Part shown: piece after piece, positions 1 to 9,026 of the stretch
Layout: the number at the start of each line of letters is the position of its first letter
Numbering within the stretch: position 1 is the first letter of the stretch
Program-made: the position numbers and the translations under genes
The notes under the pieces: generated by a model
Seen by the model: only the letters and a program-made list of their open reading frames with translations
Database searches by the model: none
What the model was told of the DNA's origin: nothing
From: Leclercia pneumoniae
GTDB taxonomy: Bacteria; Pseudomonadota; Gammaproteobacteria; Enterobacterales; Enterobacteriaceae
Reading direction: 5' to 3'
Assembly (NCBI RefSeq): GCF_017348915.1
Contig: NZ_CP071383.1
Coordinates: 2,480,001-2,544,000, forward strand
Length of the DNA: 64,000 nucleotides

Positions 1-132
1 CTGTTGTAAAAAACCGTTCATTCGGCGGGCAAATGCCGGGGCGCGCCGACGCACCTGAACCGGCGGCAGCGTAATGACTTCCCCGATGACGGGCGTCTCC
101 ACCGCCGCTTTGGTGTTTTGCAGATGTTTCAT
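1..132 (-). CDS. nasE: Nitrate ABC transporter permease, N-terminal part only
   Basis: Only the first 44 codons are in the window, so the product call rests mainly on context. The ATG at 132 follows the nasF stop by one base, as expected for the second gene of the nasFEDCBA operon, whose NasE is the inner-membrane permease of the nitrate/nitrite uptake system. The visible part is a cytoplasmic, arginine-rich leader before the first membrane segment. NrtB-type permease is the alternative name. Confidence 0.7.
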   Translation of the reverse strand, partial: MKHLQNTKAAVETPVIGEVITLPPVQVRRRAPAFARRMNGFLQQ

Positions 133-133
133 A

Positions 134-1387
134 TCAGGCCTCCGTACGGTGAATGGCAAAATTGCGGGCATAGGCTTTAGGATCGGTTCCGTTCCAGACG
201 GTGCCGTCCATCAGGGTGCTGCTGCGCATGGGTGAAGTGGGTGCGGTGATCCCGCCGACCGCCGTGGCGGCCTCCTGCCAGATATCGGTGCGATTGATGC
301 GGCTGGCGAGAGCGGCATAGTCCGGGTCGCTTTTCAACAACCCCCAACGGCGGAACTGGGTCAAAAACCACATGCCATCGGAGTGCCAGGGATAGCTGAC
401 TGCCCCCTCGTCAAAAAAGCGGATCGGATGACTGTCCTGCCAGCGGTCGCCAAGGCCGTTGTCGTACGCCCCCAACATTCGGCCCGTGAGATACTGCTCT
501 TTCGTATTGAGCCAGGCCCGGCGGGCAAGAATTTGCGCGGTTTCGCGTTTATTCTCCGGCGAGGCGTCGATCCAGCGTTGCGCCTCCATTACGGCAGAGA
601 CCAGCGCCCGGGCGGTATTGGGGTGCTGCGCTACCCATGCGCTGCGGGTACCAAGAATTTTTTCAGGGTGATCCGGCCAGATCGCCTGGCTGGTGGCGGC
701 GGTAAAACCAATTCGATCGTTGATGGCGCGGGCGTTCCACGGCTCGCCGACGCAAAAGCCCACCATGTTGCCGATGCGCATGTTCATCACCATCTGCGGC
801 GGCGGCACCACCACGGTGCGCACATCGTCAAAGGGGTTAATTCCCGCGCTTGCCAGCCAGTAGTAGAGCCACATGGCATGCGTGCCGGTGGGAAAGGTAT
901 GGGCGAAGGTGTAGGTTCCCGGCGCCTGCTGAGAGACCTGCTTGTGCAGCCCTTCGGCATCCCGTATCCCCTGCTCCGCCAGATCCATCGACAGGGTAAT
1001 AGCCTGGCCGTTCTGGTTCAGGGTCATCAGGTTCGCCATCGGCGTGGCCTTACCGGCAATCCCCAGCTCCAGGCCATACAGCAGGCCATAGAGAATGTGG
1101 GCCGCGTCCAGCTCGCCCGCGACCAGCTTGTCTCGCACCGCCGCCCAGCTCGCCTCTTTGGTGGGCACGATGGTGATCCCATATTTTTTATCGAACCCTT
1201 TGAGGGCCGCGATAGCCACCGGGGCGCAGTCCGTCAGCGGAATAAATCCGACGCGTACGGTTTCCAGTTCTGGCTTATCTGAGCCTGCAGCCCAGGCCGC
1301 CTGCATGATGCCGGGTAACATCATTGCCCCGCCTGCCAGCGCGCTGGCCTGTAAAAATCGCCGTCTCGTCCACTCCACCATGCCCAC
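134..1387 (-). CDS. nasF: Nitrate-binding protein of ABC transporter, Tat-exported
   Basis: A 417-residue periplasmic substrate-binding protein of the NrtA/NasF family that delivers nitrate or nitrite to the NasED transporter. The N-terminus has a twin-arginine signal (T-R-R-R-F-L-Q near residue 7, then a hydrophobic run ending A-A-W-A), which NasF-type proteins carry. The body begins with the typical VRVGFIPLTDCAPV strand and holds the conserved aromatic and histidine positions of the NrtA ligand site (H-T-F-P-T-G-T-H-A-M-W-L). It is the first gene of the operon and is preceded by a sigma54 promoter and an antitermination leader, with nasR just upstream. Length and context agree with the Klebsiella oxytoca operon. 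Confidence 0.9.
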   Translation of the reverse strand: MGMVEWTRRRFLQASALAGGAMMLPGIMQAAWAAGSDKPELETVRVGFIPLTDCAPVAIAALKGFDKKYGITIVPTKEASWAAVRDKLVAGELDAAHILYGLLYGLELGIAGKATPMANLMTLNQNGQAITLSMDLAEQGIRDAEGLHKQVSQQAPGTYTFAHTFPTGTHAMWLYYWLASAGINPFDDVRTVVVPPPQMVMNMRIGNMVGFCVGEPWNARAINDRIGFTAATSQAIWPDHPEKILGTRSAWVAQHPNTARALVSAVMEAQRWIDASPENKRETAQILARRAWLNTKEQYLTGRMLGAYDNGLGDRWQDSHPIRFFDEGAVSYPWHSDGMWFLTQFRRWGLLKSDPDYAALASRINRTDIWQEAATAVGGITAPTSPMRSSTLMDGTVWNGTDPKAYARNFAIHRTEA

Positions 1388-1402
1388 TCCTGAAAAAAAG
1401 CC

Positions 1403-1443
1403 AAAAAAAAAGCGTCCGACAGTGCCGAAGCACTGCAGGACGC
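1403..1443 (-). terminator. Factor-independent leader terminator of the nas operon
   Basis: On the minus strand the stem GCGTCC...GGACGC (1443-1438 with 1417-1412) encloses an inner stem CAGTGC-TTCG-GCACTG and is followed by nine T (1411-1403). It lies between the sigma54 promoter and nasF, so it must be overcome for expression. Its 5' strand (1438-1443) is shared with the second antiterminator hairpin, making the two folds mutually exclusive. Confidence 0.85.
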
Positions 1444-1481
1444 CTTTATCCCGAAGACTGACGCGCCGCCGTTGGCGCGTC
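1436..1481 (-). promoter_or_regulatory. Two-hairpin ANTAR antiterminator for NasR
   Basis: Hairpin 1 is GACGCGCC-AACGGC-GGCGCGTC (1481 to 1460). Hairpin 2 is CGGGAT-AAAGGC-GTCCTG (1453 to 1436). Both have six-base loops with A at loop position 1 and G at position 4, the signature of RNA bound by ANTAR-domain antiterminators. The 3' strand of hairpin 2 overlaps the 5' strand of the terminator, so NasR binding would prevent termination when nitrate is present. The pattern is seen in the sequence; the mechanism is established for the K. oxytoca nasF leader. Confidence 0.85.
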
Positions 1482-1505
1482 GTCGAAAAATGGTTAATGA
1501 GTTAA

Positions 1506-1521
1506 TGCAAAGGTGATGCCA
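1506..1521 (-). promoter_or_regulatory. Sigma54 (-24/-12) promoter of nasF
   Basis: The minus strand reads TGGCAT-CACCT-TTGCA, matching TGGCAC-N5-TTGCW with the invariant GG and GC at the right spacing. Transcription would start near 1495, giving a leader of about 108 nt that carries the antiterminator. It fits general nitrogen (NtrC) control of nitrate assimilation. Confidence 0.8.
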
Positions 1522-1571
1522 GCTTTTAACGGCTTCATTTCCGGGCTTTTTCACGCCAGGCGGCAGCAAAA

Positions 1572-1588
1572 CGCACCCCAACCATGCA
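1572..1588 (-). promoter_or_regulatory. Possible NtrC enhancer site
   Basis: The minus strand TGCATGGTTGGGGTGCG keeps the outer TGCA and GGTGC half-sites of the NtrC consensus with correct length. It lies about 80 bp upstream of the predicted nasF start, a usual enhancer distance. Only one fairly weak site was found by eye. Confidence 0.4.
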
Positions 1589-1611
1589 GCAAATGCCCAC
1601 AGACCGTGCAA

Positions 1612-2790
1612 CTACTCCTTTGGTGTTACCTGCCAGAGTGCCTTAACGGTGAGCAGCGCCCGGGCGATATCCACCATGCGCTGGTTCTTGTCCATCGCCA
1701 TCTTACGCAGCTGACACCAGGCTTGATCTTCGCTCATCTGCTGATGAGTCATCAGCACGCTTTTGGCTTTATCGATGATCTTGCGCTCCTCCAGGGTGTC
1801 GCGCATCGATGCCAGCTGCTGCGATAGTTGCTCAATCTCGCGCGCCTGCTGGCGAACCAGCGGTAAGAGTGGCTGAACAGGATAGTGGCCGAGGGGCTCA
1901 CCGACCGCCGCAGCTTCCGGCGGGTAGTCGTCGGCGTGGGTAATCAGCCGATCGACGGCAATCATCAGATCGGCAATGAGCAGCTCTTCCTGGCTGCGCA
2001 GGTGTTCCAGCCGCTCGGTCAGCAGTGAAAACCAGTGCAGCGCCAGCACGCCGTTGTCCGCAGCAGGCTGTCGGGTGCAGGCCAGACGACGCAGCTGTTC
2101 CGCCTCCGCGCCGGGGGTGCTTAAGGTGAAATGCTCCTGCAACTGCTGAGGGGTAAGTGAGAGAAAAACGTCAAAGCAGGCCTGCTGGCCGTCGATGCGG
2201 TCCACCAGCGTCTGACGCATCTCGTCGCTGAAGAAGCCCTGCGTAAAGCCGATGGCCCCCAGCGCCCGCTCCTGCCCGACCAGCTCTTTGCCCTGCATCA
2301 GACTATAAAGGGCAACAAAACGGCCCGCGATTTGCGGATCGTCAATGCTATCATTGAGTTGCGGCACGATACTGAGCAGGTGGCGCAGCGTGCGGCTATA
2401 GTGCTCCATGGCGCGGTCAGCCGCCAGGGTGCGGGCCATAATCTGTTCGCGCAGAGTGGGCAACTGTTCAAGATGATGCAGGGCATGGGCCACGCGCTCA
2501 CAGAGCGCGGCGCTGGCCATCAGCGGTGAGCCCAGCGCCTGCTGTAAAGCGAGCAGCTGTTCATCCACCAGCGCGCGGCTGGCTTTACACTCCGGGGCAT
2601 ACAGCGCACCCTGTGAACAGAGCCAAATATTCGAGGCGCCGCGTTCGCACTGGAGCATATGCGCCAGATGGCTAATGCGGCTGACCAGCGTACCCAGCTG
2701 TGCCAGTTTGCAGAGCTGCTGTTTACGCATCAATTTTGCGTGCTGTAACCATTCGGTGGCGCCGGGTGGACTGCCCGTTATTTTCATCAT
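1612..2790 (-). CDS. nasR: Nitrate-responsive antiterminator NasR (NIT-ANTAR)
   Basis: A 392-residue soluble regulator. The N-terminal two thirds is an all-helical nitrate/nitrite-sensing NIT domain (for example G-A-S-N-I-W and R-D-A-R-near helices around residues 50-150); the last 60 residues carry an ANTAR RNA-binding domain with K-I-I-D-K-A-K-S-V-L-M followed by the conserved A-W-C-Q-L-R-K-M-A-M-D. Family role: on binding nitrate it grips the nasF leader hairpins and stops termination. It lies immediately upstream of its target and in the same direction, as in K. oxytoca. The start is the ATG at 2790 (second ATG three bases later is possible). Confidence 0.92.
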   Translation of the reverse strand: MMKITGSPPGATEWLQHAKLMRKQQLCKLAQLGTLVSRISHLAHMLQCERGASNIWLCSQGALYAPECKASRALVDEQLLALQQALGSPLMASAALCERVAHALHHLEQLPTLREQIMARTLAADRAMEHYSRTLRHLLSIVPQLNDSIDDPQIAGRFVALYSLMQGKELVGQERALGAIGFTQGFFSDEMRQTLVDRIDGQQACFDVFLSLTPQQLQEHFTLSTPGAEAEQLRRLACTRQPAADNGVLALHWFSLLTERLEHLRSQEELLIADLMIAVDRLITHADDYPPEAAAVGEPLGHYPVQPLLPLVRQQAREIEQLSQQLASMRDTLEERKIIDKAKSVLMTHQQMSEDQAWCQLRKMAMDKNQRMVDIARALLTVKALWQVTPKE

Positions 2791-2863
2791 GCTTACTCTC
2801 CCGGGTCGTTGGTATCAGGATCAGTAAGCAATAACCGTGCCTTATCATTTAACAGGAGAAAAT

Positions 2864-3217
2864 ATGCAGAAGATTGTGATTATCGCCAACGGGGCGGCCT
2901 ACGGAAGTGAATCCCTGTTCAACAGCCTGCGTCTGGCCATCGCCCTGCGTGAACAGGACAACGCGCCGGAATTGAAACTGTTTTTAATGTCTGATGCGGT
3001 CACGGCAGGGCTGCGCGGCCAGAAGCCTGCGGAGGGGTATAACATTCAGCAAATGCTGGAGATCCTGACGGCGCAAAATGTGCCGGTTAAACTCTGCAAA
3101 ACTTGCACCGATGGGCGTGGCATCACGGCGTTACCGCTGATTGACGGCGTGGAGATCGGGACGCTGGTTGAGTTGGCGCAGTGGACTCTGTCCGCCGATA
3201 AAGTATTAACTTTCTAA
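2864..3217 (+). CDS. ychN: DsrE/YchN-family small protein
   Basis: A 117-residue cytoplasmic protein of the DsrE/DsrF-like fold, the same length as E. coli YchN. It starts MQKIVIIANGAAYGSE and keeps the cysteine region K-L-C-K-T-C-T-D-G-R-G near residue 75, the position of the active cysteine in sulfur-relay relatives. The physiological role of YchN is not settled. The ATG at 2864 is chosen over an in-frame upstream start because AGGAG sits at 2854-2858. Confidence 0.9.
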   Translation: MQKIVIIANGAAYGSESLFNSLRLAIALREQDNAPELKLFLMSDAVTAGLRGQKPAEGYNIQQMLEILTAQNVPVKLCKTCTDGRGITALPLIDGVEIGTLVELAQWTLSADKVLTF

Positions 3218-3264
3218 TAATAACCTTCAGTAGATATATTTTTCTTATGGACGCGGTTGCAGCA

Positions 3265-3291
3265 TCAAGTTTGCCTCTGGGTTGCCGATAG
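3265..3291 (+). promoter_or_regulatory. Sigma28 (FliA) promoter of chemoreceptor
   Basis: TCAAGTTT, an 11-base spacer, then GCCGATAG: 7 of 8 and 7 of 8 matches to the flagellar class 3 promoter TAAAGTTT-N11-GCCGATAA. It lies 34 bp upstream of the receptor start, so the gene should be expressed with the flagellar regulon. Confidence 0.85.
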
Positions 3292-3324
3292 GCTCTTTAC
3301 AATCACTCAGAAGGTATTTCACTT

Positions 3325-5109
3325 ATGTTCAGGTCAATTCGCGCACGCATTATCGCGGCGGCAGTCGGGTGTCTGTTCGTCGCGTTACTTCTTAACACCG
3401 TAATCAACTACCAGGTCACCCGCCTGGATAACCTGCAAACACAGCGCGATATGCTCGCCAGCAGCGGCTCTAGTCATAGCCTCGCCATTGGCGACTGGGT
3501 TGCGACCAAAATGACCGCGATTACCTCCCTGCAAAGCGTGGCCCTGACCGAAGATCCAGTACCGGTCTTCAAACAGCTGGCGCAGGCAGCGGGTTTTAGT
3601 AACGTCTATGTGGGCTATGCGACGAAAACCGCGAAATTTTCTGACCCGACCGGCGTGCCCGCCGATTACGACCCCACCGTACGCCCGTGGTATCAGCAGG
3701 TGCTGAACGCCGACGCACCGGCGGTAACGGCCCCCTACGTCGATGCAGGCACTGGTAAACTGGTGGTCACCTTCGCAGTACCGGTTAAAGAGAACGGGAC
3801 GCTGAAAGCCGTCGTGGCGGGGGATGTGGTGATGGACAGCGTGGTGGCGAACGTGCGCGAGATCCATCCCACGCCGGCCAGCAGCGGCCTGCTGGTCAAC
3901 AGCGATGGCAGCGTCATTGCCGCCAGCGATCCGGCTCTGACGCTGAAACCCTTTGCAGAAGCCATCAGCGGTGCCGACCTCAATGCCCTGAAAAAAGGGG
4001 ACACCTCTACCGGCCTGCTGAAAGGTGCCGAGAAGAACTTTGCCGCCACGCCGATCCCGGGTACCCAGTGGATGCTGGTGGTGGCTTTGGATCAGCACGA
4101 TGCCACCAGCGGTATGCGCTCGATGCTGAAAGCCTCCGCCCTGTCGCTGGTGATTTTGATCCTGCTCGCCGGCGCGGTAGTGCACGTCACCATTGCCCGC
4201 CTGCTTAAACGCCTGTCGGAAATTCGCGACGCCATGCACGCCATCGCCAACGGCACCAACGATCTCTCCCAGCGCCTGCCAGAGCAAGGCCAGGACGAAG
4301 TGGCCGAGATTGCCCACGCCTTTAACGCCTTTAGCGACAAGCTGTCGGTGGTGATGGCCCAGCTGCGCGACGCCAGCGCGTCGGTGAAAACCGCCGCCCA
4401 GGAGATTGCCGCCGGGAACCATGACCTTTCTGGCCGCACCGAGCAGGCGGCTTCAAGCCTGCGTGAAACCGCCAGCGCTGTCGAGCAGATCACCGCCTCG
4501 GTGGCGCAGTCGACGGAGTCGGCGGTACAAGCAAACGATCAGGCCTCCCGTGCCACCGAAGCCGCCTCGCGCGGTGGCAATGTGGTGTCTCAGGCGATCA
4601 CCACCATGCAGTCTATTGAGAGCGCCTCGGCCAAAATCGGGGATATCACCAGCGTCATCGACGGTATTGCCTTCCAGACCAATATTCTGGCGCTGAATGC
4701 CTCGGTGGAAGCGGCGCGCGCCGGTGAGCAAGGGCGTGGGTTTGCTGTGGTGGCGGGCGAAGTGCGTAATCTGGCCAGCCGCAGCGCCCAGGCGGCGAAA
4801 GAGATCAAATCCCTGATCGACTCAACCACCCAGAGTGTGGCTACCGGCTCGCGTTATGTGCACCTGGCGGGTGAGAGCATGCAGGAGATCGTGGCCAGTA
4901 TCGGCAGTGTGTCCGGCATCATGCACCAGATCACCGTCGCCACTCACGAGCAGATGAAAGGGATTCAGGAGATTAACCACGCGGTGAATCATCTTGACCG
5001 GATGGTGCAGCAGAACGCCGAGCTGGTTGTACAATCTGCCGCAGCCGCCAGCGCACTGCAGGGCCAGGCGGGCGAACTGGCTGAAACGGCCGGGCATTTC
5101 CGCATTTAA
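3325..5109 (+). CDS. Methyl-accepting chemotaxis protein (Cache-type sensor)
   Basis: A 594-residue inner-membrane chemoreceptor. A first membrane segment lies at about residues 8-28, then a long periplasmic double-Cache-like sensor (Y-V-G-Y-A-T...D-P-T-V-R-P-W-Y-Q-Q is the usual Cache ligand-pocket motif), a second segment near 270-292, a HAMP linker, and the signalling hairpin with I-A-F-Q-T-N-I-L-A-L-N-A-S-V-E-A-A-R-A-G-E-Q-G-R-G-F-A-V-V. The C-terminus ends GHFRI and lacks the NWETF-type tail that docks CheR/CheB, so it probably relies on other receptors for adaptation. Cache receptors often sense amino or organic acids; the ligand here is unknown. A strong sigma28 promoter precedes it. 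It sits between ychN and the cha genes, a place without such a gene in E. coli. Confidence 0.92.
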   Translation: MFRSIRARIIAAAVGCLFVALLLNTVINYQVTRLDNLQTQRDMLASSGSSHSLAIGDWVATKMTAITSLQSVALTEDPVPVFKQLAQAAGFSNVYVGYATKTAKFSDPTGVPADYDPTVRPWYQQVLNADAPAVTAPYVDAGTGKLVVTFAVPVKENGTLKAVVAGDVVMDSVVANVREIHPTPASSGLLVNSDGSVIAASDPALTLKPFAEAISGADLNALKKGDTSTGLLKGAEKNFAATPIPGTQWMLVVALDQHDATSGMRSMLKASALSLVILILLAGAVVHVTIARLLKRLSEIRDAMHAIANGTNDLSQRLPEQGQDEVAEIAHAFNAFSDKLSVVMAQLRDASASVKTAAQEIAAGNHDLSGRTEQAASSLRETASAVEQITASVAQSTESAVQANDQASRATEAASRGGNVVSQAITTMQSIESASAKIGDITSVIDGIAFQTNILALNASVEAARAGEQGRGFAVVAGEVRNLASRSAQAAKEIKSLIDSTTQSVATGSRYVHLAGESMQEIVASIGSVSGIMHQITVATHEQMKGIQEINHAVNHLDRMVQQNAELVVQSAAAASALQGQAGELAETAGHFRI

Positions 5110-5116
5110 TCTTAAT

Positions 5117-5149
5117 CTGACGCGCATTCACCGTGAAAATGCGCGTCAG
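5117..5149 (+). terminator. Hairpin after the chemoreceptor gene
   Basis: A perfect 12-bp stem CTGACGCGCATT / AATGCGCGTCAG with a 9-base loop begins eight bases after the receptor stop. No T-run follows, so it may stabilise the 3' end or act as a weak terminator. Confidence 0.5.
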
Positions 5150-5321
5150 TGAAGCCCTTTCAGAAAGATTGTCATTTTTGTTTAAGGCTTATTCTTTTTT
5201 TTGATCAAAATCAGCACTCCAACCCCACCCCTTTGGTGTTATGCAGCGAGTGGATTGTGAACAACATCACGCTCAGGATTAACCGCAGGGAGCGCGTTTT
5301 TTTCGCATAACGGGGTAAAAA

Positions 5322-5564
5322 ATGGCACTGGTGAAAACAAGTTTAAAACTCTTTGGTGGGGATACGGTGGTGGTGCGCTGCTCAGAGCGTTGTCATATCC
5401 ATCTGATGAACTGCAAGGCGCCGCAGAAAACGCAGGCAGATATACTCAGCGTACAAAACCGGGATAATGCCTGGCTGACGGTGCCCTATACCGGCACCTG
5501 GGAGGTGTTAATCGATAGCCATAGCCAGTCGCTGGAGCATTCGATTAGTTTTGTGGCTGCTTAA
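5322..5564 (+). CDS. Small protein, DUF1883-like
   Basis: An 80-residue protein with no signal or membrane segment. It reads as a small beta-sandwich: V-V-V-R-C-S-E-R-C-H-I-H-L-M, then a WEVLIDSHS strand near the C-terminus, a layout recalled from the DUF1883 family. The function of that family is unknown. It is monocistronic, following 212 bp without another gene and ending just before a shared terminator with chaC. Identification is by pattern memory and needs a profile search. Confidence 0.6.
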   Translation: MALVKTSLKLFGGDTVVVRCSERCHIHLMNCKAPQKTQADILSVQNRDNAWLTVPYTGTWEVLIDSHSQSLEHSISFVAA

Positions 5565-5570
5565 AACGAA

Positions 5571-5596
5571 AACGCCCGGCTTCCCGGGCGTTTTTT
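5571..5596. terminator. Bidirectional terminator between DUF1883-like gene and chaC
   Basis: Stem AACGCCCGG (5571-5579) pairs with CCGGGCGTT (5584-5592), followed by T6 on the plus strand and preceded by A-rich sequence that serves the minus strand. Confidence 0.85.
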
Positions 5597-6291
5597 CAGG
5601 CGTAGCCGGGGCGCAGATGGCTCTCCGGCGGGGTACAGTCCAGTAATGCACGCACCTTCATTACCAACTCATTCAGACACTCATCCTGCATTCCCAGACG
5701 CGTCAGCTCCTGGTCGAGTGAGAAGAGATATTGTGCGTTAGTGCCCAGCGGCCCGCTGGCGGCGGCGATCAATGGGGCGATAACCTGCGTGCGGGTATCA
5801 GATTCATACAGAGGATGACGCGGATCCATGATGAACACCAGCGCGTTAACGGTACGACCATCGTCGAGTTCCAGTTTGCACCAACTCGGCATATAGCAGC
5901 CGGTGATCATCTCGCGTTTCCACAGCAGCGTCAGCTCCTCTTCAAGAGCGGTATCGGGTAGACGGTAGGCCACCCCCGTGGTGCGTCCGCCCTCTTTCAG
6001 TGCAAGCATGCGTCCCGGCTGACAGGCGCTGCCGCGTCCTGCCGTCAGGCGCAGACAGAACGCACGGTGCCAGCCCGGTAGCGTACCGGTGGCCGACTCG
6101 ACAAATTCCAGCGCCGGGTTCCACATTAACGAACCATAGCCGAAGATCCAGACCGGACCCGCGTCCGGACGGCAGGCCAGCGTGGCCGCAAGCGACGCGG
6201 CACGCTGTTCAGCCGACCAGAGAAGCGACTCTTCAATCGCACCGAAGGCCGTTTTGCAATCGGCCTTCATTAAGAAATCTCGCGTTAACAC
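5596..6291 (-). CDS. chaC: Glutathione-specific gamma-glutamylcyclotransferase
   Basis: A 231-residue cytosolic enzyme that splits glutathione into 5-oxoproline and Cys-Gly. The family motif F-G-Y-G-S-L-M-W follows a 45-residue leader nearly identical to E. coli ChaC (DFLMKADCKTAFGAIEESLL). The GTG at 6291 is chosen: it has GGAGG six bases upstream and gives the E. coli length, while an open frame extending to 6363 has no such support. It lies downstream of chaB in the same direction with a gap of about 200 bp. Confidence 0.9.
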   Translation of the reverse strand: MLTRDFLMKADCKTAFGAIEESLLWSAEQRAASLAATLACRPDAGPVWIFGYGSLMWNPALEFVESATGTLPGWHRAFCLRLTAGRGSACQPGRMLALKEGGRTTGVAYRLPDTALEEELTLLWKREMITGCYMPSWCKLELDDGRTVNALVFIMDPRHPLYESDTRTQVIAPLIAAASGPLGTNAQYLFSLDQELTRLGMQDECLNELVMKVRALLDCTPPESHLRPGYA

Positions 6292-6488
6292 ATTGCACCT
6301 CCGCCACTGCATGCCTCCTTGCGACAACTTTTTTTGAACCATCCAGGTCTTTTTACTGCTCATTTAGAAAGCAGTTCCAGTGACGATATGCAATTCCCTC
6401 GCCGCTTGCAACCCGGCGCTAGATTAATCGCCTTATTCGTCAAAGTTTGCAGTGTTGCGGTGTGATAGCGCTCACGCCTGACGCGCGT

Positions 6489-6719
6489 TTAGCGCTTTTT
6501 ATGCCACTTATCGTCCTCTCCCTTCTCGTAATCCTGTTTGACGGCGGCCCAGGCGACCTTATGCGCCGTCTCCTCCCGGCTGTCATCACCCCGGCGATCA
6601 TCCTTATCTTTATATTGATCCCAGGCGCTATTGAAGGCCTCTTTATAAATATCCTGCGCATGGGCAGGAAGCACATGCTGAACGCTATCGGGTAAATCGC
6701 TTTTTGATTTATAGGGCAT
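6489..6719 (-). CDS. chaB: ChaB family protein
   Basis: A 76-residue basic cytoplasmic protein matching E. coli ChaB throughout (MPYKSKSDLPDSVQHVLPAH at the start, A-W-A-A-V-K-Q-D-Y near the end). It has been described as a possible regulator of ChaA; the role is not proven. It is transcribed divergently from chaA. Confidence 0.93.
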   Translation of the reverse strand: MPYKSKSDLPDSVQHVLPAHAQDIYKEAFNSAWDQYKDKDDRRGDDSREETAHKVAWAAVKQDYEKGEDDKWHKKR

Positions 6720-6989
6720 TGTGAACCTCTCTTTTTCTGAACTTATTAAGTGTGGTAGACAACGCCAAATGGCGCCAGAAAAAGAAAGTAACTGTTCGAA
6801 AACGATTTATAATTAATTGTTATTCATTATTTATTTAGAAAAGATGCTGAATAATAGCTTCTTTGCTCTAAATATCTTAAAAACCGTAAAATCAAGTAAA
6901 GCATCATCAGAAATTGACTGAATTCTGTTAACTTATTGACCTTCAGTTTCTATCTATAATTACAAGCACCTGCATTGATGGAGAAACAC
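6720..6989. other. chaB-chaA divergent promoter region
   Basis: About 270 bp of AT-rich, non-coding sequence between the divergent chaB and chaA starts. I see no strong operator or terminator; it should hold both promoters. ATG for chaA at 6990 is preceded by GGAG at 6980-6983. Confidence 0.5.
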
Positions 6990-8084
6990 ATGACAACCAC
7001 ACATGAGGCGGTTAAGACCCGCCACAAGGAGACGTCACTCATTTTCCCGGTGCTGGCACTGGCTGTGCTGTACTTCTGGGGAAGCACACAGTCACTGCCA
7101 GTGGTCATCGGCATTAATATCCTGGCGCTGGTGGGGATCCTTTCTAGCGCATTCAGCGTGGTGCGCCATGCGGATGTTCTGGCCCACCGTCTCGGCGAAC
7201 CTTACGGCTCGCTCATTTTAAGCCTTTCCGTTGTTATTCTGGAAGTTAGCCTGATTTCCGCGCTGATGGCGACGGGCGACGCCGCGCCGACATTAATGCG
7301 CGATACGCTCTATTCCATCATCATGATTGTGACCGGCGGCCTGGTGGGCTTTTCGCTGCTGCTGGGTGGGCGCAAATTTGCCACCCAGTATATGAACCTG
7401 TTCGGAATCAAACAGTATCTGATCGCCCTCTTCCCGCTGGCGATTATTGTGCTGGTCTTTCCGATGGCGTTACCGGGCGGCAACTTCACCACCGGACAAG
7501 CCCTGCTGGTGGCGCTGATCTCGGCGGCCATGTATGGCGTGTTCCTGCTTATTCAGACCAAAACGCACCAGAGTCTGTTCGTCTATGAACATGAAGATGA
7601 CGGCGATGATCCGCACCACGGTAAGCCTTCCGCCCACAGTAGCCTGTGGCATGCCGTCTGGCTGGTCGTGCACCTGATTGCCGTGATTGCTGTGACCAAA
7701 ATGAATGCCAATCCGCTGGAGGCGCTGCTCACTGAGCTGAACGCGCCGGTGGCCTTCACTGGCTTCCTGGTGGCGCTGTTGATTCTCTCGCCGGAAGGGC
7801 TGGGTGCGCTGAAAGCGGTATTGAATAACCAGGTGCAGCGCGCCATGAACCTCTTCTTCGGTTCAGTGCTCGCCACCATCTCCCTGACGGTACCCGTGGT
7901 GACCCTGATTGCCTTTATCACCGGCAATGAGCTGCAGTTCGCTCTGGGCGCACCAGAGATGATCGTAATGGTCGCCTCGCTGCTGCTGTGCCAGATTTCC
8001 TTCTCTACCGGGCGTACCAACGTGCTGAACGGTGCCGCGCATATGGCCCTGTTTGCCGCCTACCTGATGACGATATTCGCCTGA
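6990..8084 (+). CDS. chaA: Sodium-potassium/proton antiporter ChaA
   Basis: A 364-residue inner-membrane CaCA-type exchanger with about 11 membrane segments that exports Na+, K+ or Ca2+ in exchange for protons at alkaline pH. The two alpha repeats are visible around V-V-I-L-E-V-S-L-I-S-A and L-I-L-S-P-E-G-L-G-A-L-K, each with its acidic ion-binding residue. An acidic cytoplasmic loop (E-H-E-D-D-G-D-D) separates the halves as in E. coli. The ATG at 6990 is chosen over an upstream TTG because of its ribosome site. Confidence 0.95.
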   Translation: MTTTHEAVKTRHKETSLIFPVLALAVLYFWGSTQSLPVVIGINILALVGILSSAFSVVRHADVLAHRLGEPYGSLILSLSVVILEVSLISALMATGDAAPTLMRDTLYSIIMIVTGGLVGFSLLLGGRKFATQYMNLFGIKQYLIALFPLAIIVLVFPMALPGGNFTTGQALLVALISAAMYGVFLLIQTKTHQSLFVYEHEDDGDDPHHGKPSAHSSLWHAVWLVVHLIAVIAVTKMNANPLEALLTELNAPVAFTGFLVALLILSPEGLGALKAVLNNQVQRAMNLFFGSVLATISLTVPVVTLIAFITGNELQFALGAPEMIVMVASLLLCQISFSTGRTNVLNGAAHMALFAAYLMTIFA

Positions 8085-8110
8085 GTGCGTATCTGGCTTC
8101 AGGCCAAAAA

Positions 8111-8134
8111 AAACCCGCCGAGGCGGGTTTTTTT
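8111..8134. terminator. Bidirectional terminator between chaA and kdsA
   Basis: Inverted repeat AAACCCGCC-GA-GGCGGGTTT flanked by A-run on the left and T-run on the right serves both convergent genes. Confidence 0.9.
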
Positions 8135-8135
8135 A

Positions 8136-8999
<864 letters not shown>

Positions 9000-9026
9000 T
9001 TATTCAAAGGTGAATCGGAATTATGA

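Noticed and set aside
383..1282. Long plus-strand open frame opposite nasF
   Set aside because: It mirrors the codon pattern of nasF, has no ribosome site and its translation is rich in R, H and G without family character.
3385..4422. Long minus-strand open frame opposite the chemoreceptor gene
   Set aside because: Antisense shadow of a clear receptor gene; low-complexity product, no start signals.
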